Assembly: GCF_031585635.1 (NCBI RefSeq)
Contig: NZ_CP134196.1
Coordinates: forward strand, 930,001-994,000
Direction: 5' to 3'
Source of the DNA: Paraburkholderia sp. FT54
Lineage (GTDB): Bacteria; Pseudomonadota; Gammaproteobacteria; Burkholderiales; Burkholderiaceae
DNA: 64,000 bases
The notes under the pieces were generated by a model. The model had not been told where the DNA came from. It saw only the letters and a list, made by a program, of their open reading frames with translations, and searched no databases. Every line of letters begins with the position of its first letter. Positions within the stretch are counted from its first letter, which is position 1. The translations under genes and the position numbers were made by a program. Below are positions 1 to 7,462 of the stretch, piece after piece.

Positions 1-1
1 C

Positions 2-208
2 GCGATGGTTTGGGGCCGCGAGTTCCGCGAATTTACCCGCACGATCGACAGTCACGTCTCGCGGCTGCGTCTTTTGCTCGAGATCGAGCCGCAAAACGGA
101 TTCCGGCTGCAACCGGTTTATAAAAGCGGCTACAGGCTGCTGCATCTGCGCCAAGGCCAATCCGCCGATGTCGGTGCCGATGCCGACGTCCACAGGCAGG
201 CGGCCTGA
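2..208 (+). CDS. OmpR-type response regulator, C-terminal end (partial)
   Basis: The reading frame is open at the left edge and stops at 206-208, so only about 68 C-terminal residues are visible. They contain the end of a winged-helix DNA-binding domain: the pattern TIDSHVSRLRLLLEIEP followed by a short wing and YKSGYRLLHL matches the recognition helix and the GYRL wing of OmpR/PhoB-family regulators. The receiver domain and any partner kinase must lie outside the window. The tail after GYRL is Asp/Ala-rich and unremarkable. The target genes cannot be told from here. Confidence 0.75.
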   Translation, partial: AMVWGREFREFTRTIDSHVSRLRLLLEIEPQNGFRLQPVYKSGYRLLHLRQGQSADVGADADVHRQAA

Positions 209-228
209 GCTCAAGAAGCCGAGTCAGA

Positions 229-1134
229 TCAAATCCGCGGCAGCGCCGGCCGCGTTTCCAGCGCCTTGCGAATCAATGCTTCGACGGCCATGCGTTCGTC
301 GCCTGCCAGCGGCAGACGGGGCGGGCGCACCGGCTCAGTGCCCAATCCGACGATAGTCTCGGCAAGCTTGATGTTCTGCACCAGCTTCGCCGACACGTCG
401 AGGGCGAGCAGCGGCGCAAACCAGCGGTAGATCGCTCGCGCTTCCTCCAGGCGTCCCGCCTTCAGCAACTTGTAGATCACCACCGTCTCACGCGGGAACG
501 CGCATACGAGACCGGCCACCCAGCCATGCGCGCCCATCAGCATCGCTTCCATCGCGAGATTGTCGACCCCGCAGAGAATCGCGAAACGGTCACCGACCGC
601 GTTGATCAGATCGGTCACGCGCCGCACGTCGCCGCATGATTCCTTGATCGCGACGATCTTCTGCTCGTCGGCGATTTCCGCGAACATGTCGGGCGTCATG
701 TCGACGCCGTAGGCAAGCGGGTTGTTGTAGATCATCAGCGGCAGCGCGCTCGCGTCGGCGACGCTGCGGAAATGGTGCAAAGTCTCGCGGCGGTCCGACA
801 GGTAACGCAGCCCCGGCAGCACCATGTAGCCGGCCGCGCCATGACGGCCGCCGGCTTCGGCCTGCCGGCAGGCGTCGAGCGTGCTGTTTTCGGCGATCGT
901 CAACAGGACCGGCACGCGGCCGCGCGAAGCCTCCACGGCGATGTCGAGCACTTGCAGCTTCTCATCCAGCGAGAGCGTGGACGCTTCGCCCAGCGATCCG
1001 CACACGATGATGCCGTCCACTCCCGCGTCGATCTGCGCCTCGATATTCTTGCCGGTCCACGCTCGATCTATGCTGAAATCCGCATGGAATTTGGTGGTGA
1101 CTGCGGGCAATACGCCTTCCCAGATATGCGCCAC
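229..1134 (-). CDS. lhpC: DapA-family lyase, probable pyrroline-4-hydroxy-2-carboxylate deaminase
   Basis: A 301-residue dihydrodipicolinate synthase/N-acetylneuraminate lyase family TIM barrel. The Schiff-base lysine is in VAIKESCGD, the catalytic tyrosine in MIYNNPLAYG, and the substrate loop is GSLGEAST. In trans-4-hydroxy-L-proline breakdown this family converts 1-pyrroline-4-hydroxy-2-carboxylate to 2-oxoglutarate semialdehyde, releasing ammonia. Placing it in that pathway rests on the divergent neighbours (epimerase and dehydrogenase subunits). I chose a GTG start at 1134 because AGGAGA lies six bases upstream and the family N-terminus (AHIWEGVLPA) begins there; the frame stays open further upstream but that part is not family-like. 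Other DapA-type lyase activities cannot be excluded from sequence alone. Confidence 0.8.
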   Translation of the reverse strand: MAHIWEGVLPAVTTKFHADFSIDRAWTGKNIEAQIDAGVDGIIVCGSLGEASTLSLDEKLQVLDIAVEASRGRVPVLLTIAENSTLDACRQAEAGGRHGAAGYMVLPGLRYLSDRRETLHHFRSVADASALPLMIYNNPLAYGVDMTPDMFAEIADEQKIVAIKESCGDVRRVTDLINAVGDRFAILCGVDNLAMEAMLMGAHGWVAGLVCAFPRETVVIYKLLKAGRLEEARAIYRWFAPLLALDVSAKLVQNIKLAETIVGLGTEPVRPPRLPLAGDERMAVEALIRKALETRPALPRI

Positions 1135-1410
1135 GACTGCTCTCCTGAGTGTGATGTGTTCAAGCGCAGTGTAAGCAGGGAAAATCTTGCCGTCTTGCGT
1201 GAACCGCGCGTGGCGGATGACGATTTCGGCATAGTCGCTTTGCCTGGAGAGTCGCCGGATCAAGGCGGTTGGCTCATTTCGAGATAAAGCGCGAGCTGCA
1301 TTGAGAGCGCGTGACTGGCACGGCGTCATGCGCTCCGGGCCACGCCCGTTGGGCATCTGCGGACGCATGCGGTCCGGGATCCGCGAGTAACCCGCAGCCG
1401 TCGCGTCATC

Positions 1411-1422
1411 GCATAGCTATGC
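1411..1422. promoter_or_regulatory. 12-bp perfect palindrome in the divergent hydroxyproline control region
   Basis: GCATAGCTATGC is perfectly self-complementary and sits in the 347-bp gap between the divergent deaminase and epimerase starts, about 60 bp before the epimerase. It is AT-rich in its core compared with its surroundings. It could be an operator for the PAS-AraC regulator at 5390 or for a regulator outside the window; the link is inference. The rest of the gap shows no clear gene or terminator. Confidence 0.4.
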
Positions 1423-1481
1423 CAAAATCGTCACAATCCACGCGCACGCGCACCAAGACTCGAGCGCCCGCCGTTTCTACC

Positions 1482-2438
1482 ATGAGCATCATGAAAACCT
1501 TGGACATCATCGACTCGCACACAGGCGGTGAACCGACCCGCCTTGTGGTGTCGGGCGGCCCGGATCTCGGCGGCGGCACATTGGCGCAACGGCTCGACGT
1601 GTTCCGCACGCAGTTCGACGACTGGCGCGCGGGCATCGTCACCGAACCGCGCGGCTCGGACGTGGTAGTGGGCGCATTGCTCTGCGAGCCGGACGACCCT
1701 ACGTGCACGGCCGGCGTGATCTTTTTCAACAACGTCGGCTATCTCGGCATGTGCGGGCACGGCACGATCGGTCTCGTCGTCTCGCTGGCGCACCTGGGAC
1801 GGATCGGCCCGGGGCGTCACCGGATCGAGACGCCGGTCGGCATTGTCGAAGCCACGCTCAACGAGGACGGCAGCGTCGCCGTGCGCAACGTGCCGGCCTA
1901 TCGCTATCGGGAATCCGTGCGGGTGGACGTGCCGGGCTACGGCGTGTTGACCGGCGACATCGGCTGGGGCGGCAACTGGTTTTTTCTCGTCGCCGACCAT
2001 GGGCGCACGCTGGAGTCAGCGCGGATCGGCGAATTGACGGCGTTCAGCGAGGCGATTCGCGACGCGCTGATCGCGCAAGGCATCACCGGCGCGGATGGCG
2101 CCTTGATCGACCACATCGAACTCTTCGGCCCCGGTTCGCGCGACGGCATCGACAGCCGCAGCTTCGTGCTCTGTCCCGGCAGTGCGTACGACCGCTCGCC
2201 ATGCGGCACCGGGACGAGCGCCAAGCTGGCCTGTCTCGCGGCCGGTGGCAAGCTGGCCGAGGGCGCGGTGTGGCGGCAGGAGAGCATTATCGGCAGCGTG
2301 TTCGACGCGAGCTACCGCCATGCCGGCGACGGGGTCCACGTGATTCCCACCATTACCGGTCACGCGTACGTCACGGCAGAAGCGCGCCTGTGCTTCGACG
2401 AGCGCGATCCCTTCGCCTGGGGCATCCGCACGGCATGA
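1482..2438 (+). CDS. lhpA: 4-hydroxyproline 2-epimerase (proline racemase family)
   Basis: A 318-residue proline racemase/hydroxyproline epimerase. The N-terminal signature [13 protein letters not shown], the first catalytic cysteine in [13 protein letters not shown] context ([11 protein letters not shown]) and the second in [12 protein letters not shown] are all present, so both acid/base cysteines are intact. It converts trans-4-hydroxy-L-proline to cis-4-hydroxy-D-proline, the first step of the pathway encoded here. The start is uncertain: ATG at 1482 or at 1491, neither with a strong Shine-Dalgarno; a further upstream ATG at 1419 lies inside the palindrome and is less family-like. It overlaps the next gene by ATGA, implying translational coupling in an operon running to 5139. 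Confidence 0.88.
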   Translation: MSIMKTLDIIDSHTGGEPTRLVVSGGPDLGGGTLAQRLDVFRTQFDDWRAGIVTEPRGSDVVVGALLCEPDDPTCTAGVIFFNNVGYLGMCGHGTIGLVVSLAHLGRIGPGRHRIETPVGIVEATLNEDGSVAVRNVPAYRYRESVRVDVPGYGVLTGDIGWGGNWFFLVADHGRTLESARIGELTAFSEAIRDALIAQGITGADGALIDHIELFGPGSRDGIDSRSFVLCPGSAYDRSPCGTGTSAKLACLAAGGKLAEGAVWRQESIIGSVFDASYRHAGDGVHVIPTITGHAYVTAEARLCFDERDPFAWGIRTA

Positions 2439-3562
2439 CAGCGGACGCGTTGATCGTCGGGGCGGGCATTGTCGGCGCGGCGTGCGCGGCGGAACTGGCG
2501 GCGCTCGGCATGCGGGTCGAGGTGCTCGACGCGCAGGGCGTCGGCGGCGGCGCGACGGCGGCGGGCATGGGGCACATCGTCGTGATGAACGACTCGCCGG
2601 CGGAATTCACGCTCAGCCGCTATTCACGAGATTTGTGGTTGGAACTCGCGCCGCAACTGCGTCCGCGCGACGCGTTCGCGCGCTGCGGCACGCTCTGGGT
2701 CGCAGCCGACGAAGAGGAGTGGCAAGCCGCCCGCGCCATGCATGGCGCGTTCGAGGCTCGCGGGATTGCCGCGCAACTGCTGGACGCGTCCGTGTTGCGA
2801 GCTTGCGAGCCGGCGCTGGACGCGTCGCTGGCGGGCGGGTTGCGGATCGAGCACGACAGCATCGTGTACGCGCCGACCGTCGCCGCATGGCTGCTGACGC
2901 AATCGCCGGCCGCTGCGAAGATCCACGTGCGATTGGGCACGACGGTGACGTCGGTCGACGCGAGCGGCGTGACGCTCGCGGACGGAGAGCGCGTCGGCGC
3001 GGCGCACGTCATCGTGGCCAATGGTCTGGGTGCGCGGCAGCTGGTGCCGCCGCTGCCCTTGCGGCCGAAGAAAGGCCACCTGCTGATCACAGACCGTTAT
3101 CCCGGCCTGATCCGCCATCAGTTGCTCGAACTCGGCTACGTCCGGAGCGCGCATCACGCGGCCGGCACCTCCGTGGCGTTCAATGCGCAGCCGCGGCCCA
3201 CAGGACAATTGCTGATCGGCTCCTCGCGTCAGTTCGACACCGTCGATCCCGCCGTCGACATGCCCGTGCTCGCGCAAATGCTGCAACGCGCCGCGCGCTA
3301 TCTGCCGGTGCTGCCGACGCTCAATGGCATTCGCGCGTGGACCGGATTTCGCGCAGCCTCGCCCGACGGACTGCCGCTGATCGGTCCGGCCGGCGATTTC
3401 GCGCCGGGCGTGTGGCTCGCCGTGGGTCACGAGGGTTTGGGCGTGACGACCTCGCTCGCTACCGCGAAGCTCCTTGCCGCGCAGATCGTGGCGAGTGCCG
3501 CGCTGATCGACGTCGAGCCTTATCTGCCAGTGCGTTTTGCGCAAAAGGCGATGCATGCATAG
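2435..3562 (+). CDS. FAD-dependent D-amino-acid (hydroxyproline) dehydrogenase subunit, DAO family
   Basis: A 375-residue DadA/glycine-oxidase-type flavoprotein. The N-terminus [18 protein letters not shown] is the dinucleotide-binding beta-alpha-beta motif, followed by a glutamate/aspartate at the ribose-binding position (VEVLDAQ) and [12 protein letters not shown], the FAD pyrophosphate loop. The C-terminal [17 protein letters not shown] segment is typical of the family. It likely oxidises cis-4-hydroxy-D-proline within a heteromeric membrane-linked dehydrogenase together with the 2Fe-2S subunit and the second flavoprotein that follow. The start overlaps the epimerase stop (ATGA) and the end overlaps the next start by 8 bp. 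Confidence 0.85.
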   Translation: MTADALIVGAGIVGAACAAELAALGMRVEVLDAQGVGGGATAAGMGHIVVMNDSPAEFTLSRYSRDLWLELAPQLRPRDAFARCGTLWVAADEEEWQAARAMHGAFEARGIAAQLLDASVLRACEPALDASLAGGLRIEHDSIVYAPTVAAWLLTQSPAAAKIHVRLGTTVTSVDASGVTLADGERVGAAHVIVANGLGARQLVPPLPLRPKKGHLLITDRYPGLIRHQLLELGYVRSAHHAAGTSVAFNAQPRPTGQLLIGSSRQFDTVDPAVDMPVLAQMLQRAARYLPVLPTLNGIRAWTGFRAASPDGLPLIGPAGDFAPGVWLAVGHEGLGVTTSLATAKLLAAQIVASAALIDVEPYLPVRFAQKAMHA

Positions 3563-3854
3563 CGCGAGCGCGACGACACGCGTCAGCTTGACGATCGACG
3601 GCCACGGTATCGACGTTGATGCCGGTACGACCGTGGCCGCGGCACTCGTGTTAGCGGGCGTTCGCAGTACGCGGATCTCGCTGAGCGGCCAGCCTCGCGC
3701 GGCGCTGTGCGGTATGGGCGTGTGCGAGGAATGCCGCGTGACGATCGACGGCCGGGCACATGCGCTGGCGTGCCAGACTTTGTGCCGGGACGGTCAGATC
3801 GTTCTTACCTGCAATGCGGCGGGCACGCCACGAGAGGCAGCGGCTACGCGATGA
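3555..3854 (+). CDS. Small 2Fe-2S subunit of the hydroxyproline dehydrogenase
   Basis: A 99-residue ferredoxin-like protein of the HcnA/SoxA-gamma type. The cluster ligands are visible as CGMGVCEEC followed about 20 residues later by LACQT, the spacing expected of a plant-type 2Fe-2S domain in amine dehydrogenase gamma subunits. It would shuttle electrons between the two flavoprotein subunits. The start chosen (MHSASATTR) overlaps the preceding gene by 8 bp, and the stop overlaps the next start as ATGA. Confidence 0.85.
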   Translation: MHSASATTRVSLTIDGHGIDVDAGTTVAAALVLAGVRSTRISLSGQPRAALCGMGVCEECRVTIDGRAHALACQTLCRDGQIVLTCNAAGTPREAAATR

Positions 3855-5139
3855 ACCAGCACTTCGACATCGTCATCGTCGGAGCCGGTCCTGCCGGCTT
3901 GAACGCCGCCCGCGCGGCCGCGTGCGGGGGCGCGTCAGTTGCGCTGCTCGACGACAACCCGCGCGCCGGCGGTCAGATCTGGCGTCAGGGTCCGGGCCAT
4001 GTCCCGCAAGCGCCGCTGCACAACCTGCTCACTGCAATAAACGGGCGGAGCACCATCACACACTGGCCGTCGACTCGCGTGGTCGCGCCGCTTGATTCCC
4101 GCGGGTTGTTGCTCGAATCGGCGGAGCGCGGCGGTGCGGTCGTTACGTACGAGCGCCTGATCCTTGCTGCCGGTGCGCGCGAACGGCTCCTGCCGTTCGC
4201 CGGCTGGACCTTGCCGGGCGTGACCGGCGCGGGCGCGCTGCAGGCGCTGGTCAAAGGCGGCATGCCGGTGCGTGGCGAGCGGATCGTGCTTGCCGGCAGC
4301 GGTCCTTTGCTGATCGCGGCGCTTGCCACTGCGCGCGCGGCCGGGGCACGGGTGATGGCGGTGGTGGAGCAGGCTTCGGCGTTCGACGTCGCGCGCTTCG
4401 GCGTGTCGCTGCTGGCCGCGCCCGCGAAGTTGCGGCAAGCCTTCGGCATGACGCATGGTTTCGCCGGGACGCACTACTGGACCAGCAGTGTCGTTGAAGC
4501 TGCGCACGGCGAAGGCCGCGTCGAGCGCGTCACGATCAGGCGCGGCCGCAACGGCACGAGCGTCGCACTCGACTGCGAGCGCGTGGCCTGCGGCTATGGA
4601 CTCGTACCGAACGTCACCCTGGCCCAGGGGCTCGGCTGCGCAATCGGCAAAGCGGGCGAGATCGTCGTCGATGGCGAGCAGCGTACGTCGGTGGAGGGCG
4701 TTTTCGCGGCGGGCGAGTGCACTGGCGTCGCGGCGCCGAACTGGCTGGCGTGGAAGGGGAGATTGCCGGCCTCTTTGCAAGCGGTAGCGCCACCGCGGAT
4801 CACGTCGCGCTCAACGCCCAGCGCGCGCGATGGCAGCGGTTCGCGAGGCGCGTCGACACCACCTTCGCCTTGCGGGACGCCGCGCGCACGCCGCCCGCCG
4901 ATGCCACGCTACTGTGCCGCTGCGAGGACGTGAGCATCGGCGAGGTGCGCGCTTTTTCGGACTGGCGCGAGGCCAGGCTGCACACCCGCTGCGGCATGGG
5001 CGCCTGCCAGGGAAGAATCTGCGGCGCAGCGGCGAATCTGTACTTTGGCTGGCGGGCCGCCGCGCCGCGTCCGCCTTTCAGTCCGGCGCAAATCGGCACG
5101 TTGATGGCGGCGGGAACCGAGCCGCCGCCGGCTGAATGA
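3851..5139 (+). pseudogene. FAD/BFD-type subunit of hydroxyproline dehydrogenase, split by a -1 frameshift
   Basis: The first part (from 3851) is a pyridine-nucleotide-disulfide-type flavoprotein: FDIVIVGAGPAGLNAARAA at the N-terminus, a second nucleotide motif VLAGSGPLLIAALATARAA, and GVFAAGECTGV near the end of the FAD domain. Just after GECTGV the frame runs into low-similarity sequence and stops at 4933, while the expected continuation (GAELAGVEGEIAGLFASG, then a BFD-like 2Fe-2S domain with LLCRCEDVS and CGMGACQGRIC) lies one frame away and ends at 5139. Inserting one G at about 4730 (GTCGCGG to GTCGGCGG) restores a continuous GECTGVGGAELAGVEG protein of about 429 residues. Either a recent inactivating deletion, a sequencing error, or (least likely) programmed slippage. 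Both halves are otherwise well preserved. Confidence 0.85.
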
Positions 5140-5165
5140 CCCGTTCGTCCCCGTTCCGCGGGATA

Positions 5166-5192
5166 TTGTTGGAGGTGGCGCGGCCCTATAAT
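5166..5192 (+). promoter_or_regulatory. Probable sigma-70 promoter for the PAS-AraC regulator gene
   Basis: A perfect -10 hexamer TATAAT (5187-5192) is preceded by TTGTTG (5166-5171) with a 15-bp spacer. It lies just after the dehydrogenase stop and would start a transcript of nearly 200 nt of leader containing the octamer repeat at 5263-5310 before the regulator ATG at 5390. Confidence 0.5.
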
Positions 5193-5262
5193 CGACCGCA
5201 TGTGCCAGGCGCCTTGGGGCCAAACTCGAAGCCCCGAGCGTCGGTCGGCAACCGGCAACCGG

Positions 5263-5310
5263 CAACAGATCAACAGAGCAACAGAGCAACAGAGCAACAG
5301 AGCAGCAGAG
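5263..5310 (+). repeat. Octanucleotide tandem repeat (CAACAGAG), about 6 units, in a regulator leader
   Basis: Six consecutive 8-bp units: CAACAGAT, four exact CAACAGAG copies, then CAGCAGAG. Immediately before it a 7-bp unit CAACCGG is also repeated. The array lies between the TATAAT box and the ATG of the AraC-type regulator, ending 79 bp before the start codon. A tract with unit length not divisible by three can change copy number by slipped-strand mispairing, so it could alter leader length or structure. No RNA evidence is available here. Confidence 0.85.
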
Positions 5311-5389
5311 CAACCGTAGCACCCAACGCCGCAACGACGAACGCTCCCCGAATGCCCCTATCAACGCACGCATCCACGGGACCCGCACG

Positions 5390-6157
5390 ATGAACACGCT
5401 GGCTCATCCTGTAGAACCGGACGATGCAACGCTGTCCGGCATGCTGTCCCACTTCCGGCTGCTCGAACCGGTGTTCGACGCCATGCCGGACGTCGTGTTC
5501 TTCGTCAAGGACGCTCAGGCGCGCTATGCACTGGTCAACCGCACGCTCGCGTCCCGCTGCGGTTACAAGGAAAAGGCCGCGCTGCTCGGCCGGACCGCCG
5601 AGGATGTGTTCCCGCGCCGCTTCGGGCGCATCTACACGGCGCAGGACAAGGCGATCATCAACGTCGGCAACCAGATGATCGACCAGTTGGAACTGCATCT
5701 GTATCCCGGCCGCCAGCCGGGCTGGTGTCTGACCTGCAAGCAGCCGCTGCGCGATCCCGCCGGCAAGGTGGTCGGCCTCGCCGGCATTTCCCGCGATCTG
5801 AAAGCGGATGAAAGCAGTCATCCGGCCTACAGCCGCCTCGCCGCGGTCGTGCAGTCGATCCAGGAAAATTACGTCCAGCCTTTGAATCTGAAGCAGCTCG
5901 CGTCCATGGCGGATATGTCGGTCGCGCAACTGGAGCGCTATTTTCACAAAGTGTTTCATCTGACGCCGCGCCAGGTGTTGCTGAAAACCCGGCTGGACGC
6001 CGCCACGGCGCTGCTGGTTTCACACGACAAAGTCACCGACGTCGCCGCGCTGTGCGGCTACACCGACCACAGCGCGTTCACGCGGCAATTCAAGGCGACC
6101 GTCGGCGTCACGCCGACCGAATACCGCATGCTGCTGCACGGCACTTCGCGGAGCTGA
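5390..6157 (+). CDS. PAS-domain AraC-family transcriptional regulator
   Basis: A 255-residue regulator. Residues roughly 25-140 form a PAS sensor (PVFDAMPDVVFFVKDAQARY, then GISRDLKADES at the end), and residues about 150-250 carry the two helix-turn-helix motifs of the AraC family (LNLKQLASMADMSVAQLERY and VTDVAALCGYTDHSAFTRQF, ending in GVTPTEYR). Its position directly behind the hydroxyproline genes makes it the likely activator of that cluster; AraC-type regulators control hydroxyproline operons in pseudomonads. Its leader carries the octamer repeat described at 5263. Confidence 0.88.
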   Translation: MNTLAHPVEPDDATLSGMLSHFRLLEPVFDAMPDVVFFVKDAQARYALVNRTLASRCGYKEKAALLGRTAEDVFPRRFGRIYTAQDKAIINVGNQMIDQLELHLYPGRQPGWCLTCKQPLRDPAGKVVGLAGISRDLKADESSHPAYSRLAAVVQSIQENYVQPLNLKQLASMADMSVAQLERYFHKVFHLTPRQVLLKTRLDAATALLVSHDKVTDVAALCGYTDHSAFTRQFKATVGVTPTEYRMLLHGTSRS

Positions 6158-6167
6158 AGCGCCGCAC

Positions 6168-6497
6168 ATGGCTCGTCGCAAGCATCACTACTACGTCTAC
6201 GTCGTCGCGCTGGACGACAAGGTCTGGAACGCGGCGCGCTTTCGCCGCGCGAATCCGGACTACCGGTTCGACAGGCCTTGCGTGTATGTGGGAATGACGG
6301 GACTGGACCCGGATCTGCGCTTCGACCGGCATAAGGCCGGCATTCAGGCCAATCGCTACGTGCGCGACTACGGCTTACGTCTCGTGCCTGAACTGTACGA
6401 AGTGTTCAATCCCATGCCTTATCGCGGCGCACAGGATATGGAAGTGGAATTGGCGATTGGACTGCGTGAAGCAGGGTACGGCGTGTGGCAGGCATGA
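6168..6497 (+). CDS. Small GIY-YIG-nuclease-like protein
   Basis: A 109-residue soluble protein. YYVYVVALDD near the N-terminus and CVYVGMTGLDPDLRFDRHKAG in the middle resemble the two core strands and the Arg-bearing helix of GIY-YIG endonuclease domains, and ELAIGLREAGYGVW near the end carries a possible metal-binding glutamate. The match is by pattern only and the protein is short, so nuclease activity is uncertain. It starts 10 bp after the AraC regulator and may be co-transcribed. Confidence 0.55.
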   Translation: MARRKHHYYVYVVALDDKVWNAARFRRANPDYRFDRPCVYVGMTGLDPDLRFDRHKAGIQANRYVRDYGLRLVPELYEVFNPMPYRGAQDMEVELAIGLREAGYGVWQA

Positions 6498-6521
6498 GTC
6501 GCAAGGTTCGGCTACGGCGCG

Positions 6522-6782
6522 TTACTTGATGCCGAGGCCGCGCAGCACGGCATTACCTTCAGGCGTCAGACGGATATGCGAAGCGCCGGCGTCGCCGGAA
6601 ACCGTCTCGATCAGGCCGGCTTCGTGAAGCTGCGGAATCTCGGGTTTCGCGAACGCGTCGATCGGCGCATGCAGCAACAGCAGCAGCGTTGCCAGCTCGT
6701 GGTGGCTCAGCAGGCGGCGCAGCATGGTGGGCCGTTTGGCCGGCGCCGGCGAGTCGTTCGTGTTGGGATCGGGCTGGTTCAT
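6522..6782 (-). CDS. Conserved small protein of unknown function, winged-helix-like
   Basis: An 86-residue protein starting MNQPDPNTND. After a Pro/Asn-rich head it has LSHHELATLLLLLHAP, then IPQLHEAGLIETV and SHIRLTPEGNAVLRGL, a pattern reminiscent of a MarR-like winged helix (helix, recognition helix, beta wing with LTPEG). No enzyme motif is visible. I do not recognise a named family. The ATG at 6782 was preferred to an upstream alternative because the extra residues look non-coding. Confidence 0.55.
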   Translation of the reverse strand: MNQPDPNTNDSPAPAKRPTMLRRLLSHHELATLLLLLHAPIDAFAKPEIPQLHEAGLIETVSGDAGASHIRLTPEGNAVLRGLGIK

Positions 6783-6936
6783 GGTTCGCACCTTGCACGG
6801 GATAGTGTCGGGTGGATGATGCGGACGAAGACTTAAACGATTCTTAAGACACATTGTCCTGTAACACCATGACACGAAGATTGCGCCGGACCAGTTAACC
6901 GATTCTCACACGGACGCTTCGTTCCCCCGCAAACCT

Positions 6937-7269
6937 TTACGGGGCGCAGGTTTTGCCTGCTGACTCGATCCACAGGTTGCTCACGTGGCGCTTGCCCGCA
7001 TAGAAACGGTAAGTGGTGGCGCCGTTGTCGCTACGCACCTTGACGATATTCGAATCGCCGAAGTCGAGCATCTGGCCTTGCGGGATCGCCGTGGACTTGA
7101 ACGCGGCGTCGTGGCTGCTGGCCACTTGCGTGAGGCACGAGACCACGTCGTTGACGGAGCGCTGCGTGGTGGTGTCCGTGACGGGCTCGCCGGCATCCGG
7201 ATTCTTCTGGAAGTACGCGCAAGCGCTGAGGAGCAGGGGCACTGACAGAACTACGGCAAACTTCTTCAT
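6937..7269 (-). CDS. Small outer-membrane-type lipoprotein
   Basis: A 110-residue protein with a lipoprotein signal: MKKFAVVLSVPLLLSAC, with the lipobox LLSAC at residues 13-17. The mature part has two further cysteines (VVSCLTQ and the C-terminal KTCAP) that could form a disulfide, and a YRFYAGKRHVSNLW strand-rich end. AGGAGA precedes the ATG. It is monocistronic by position. Function unknown. Confidence 0.75.
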   Translation of the reverse strand: MKKFAVVLSVPLLLSACAYFQKNPDAGEPVTDTTTQRSVNDVVSCLTQVASSHDAAFKSTAIPQGQMLDFGDSNIVKVRSDNGATTYRFYAGKRHVSNLWIESAGKTCAP

Positions 7270-7462
7270 ATCTCTCCTGGCGTTACATTCGGCTGAAGAT
7301 ACGCGCGCTGCGCGCACATGCCGCAGCCGCGCGGCATCGGCCGCGAAATCAGGCGCCATTATATCGGTGCGGCGCGGCTACCCCAGCCGACGCCGCACAC
7401 GCCGTGCCCGATCCGGTGCGATTCGGCGGATGAGCGGGCGAAGGCCCACCACGGCCGGCGGG

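Noticed and set aside
5136..5393. 85-codon frame joining the dehydrogenase to the AraC gene with ATGA at both ends
   Set aside because: Its translation is built from a promoter and the octamer repeat; no protein character. Kept only as a remark in the repeat finding.
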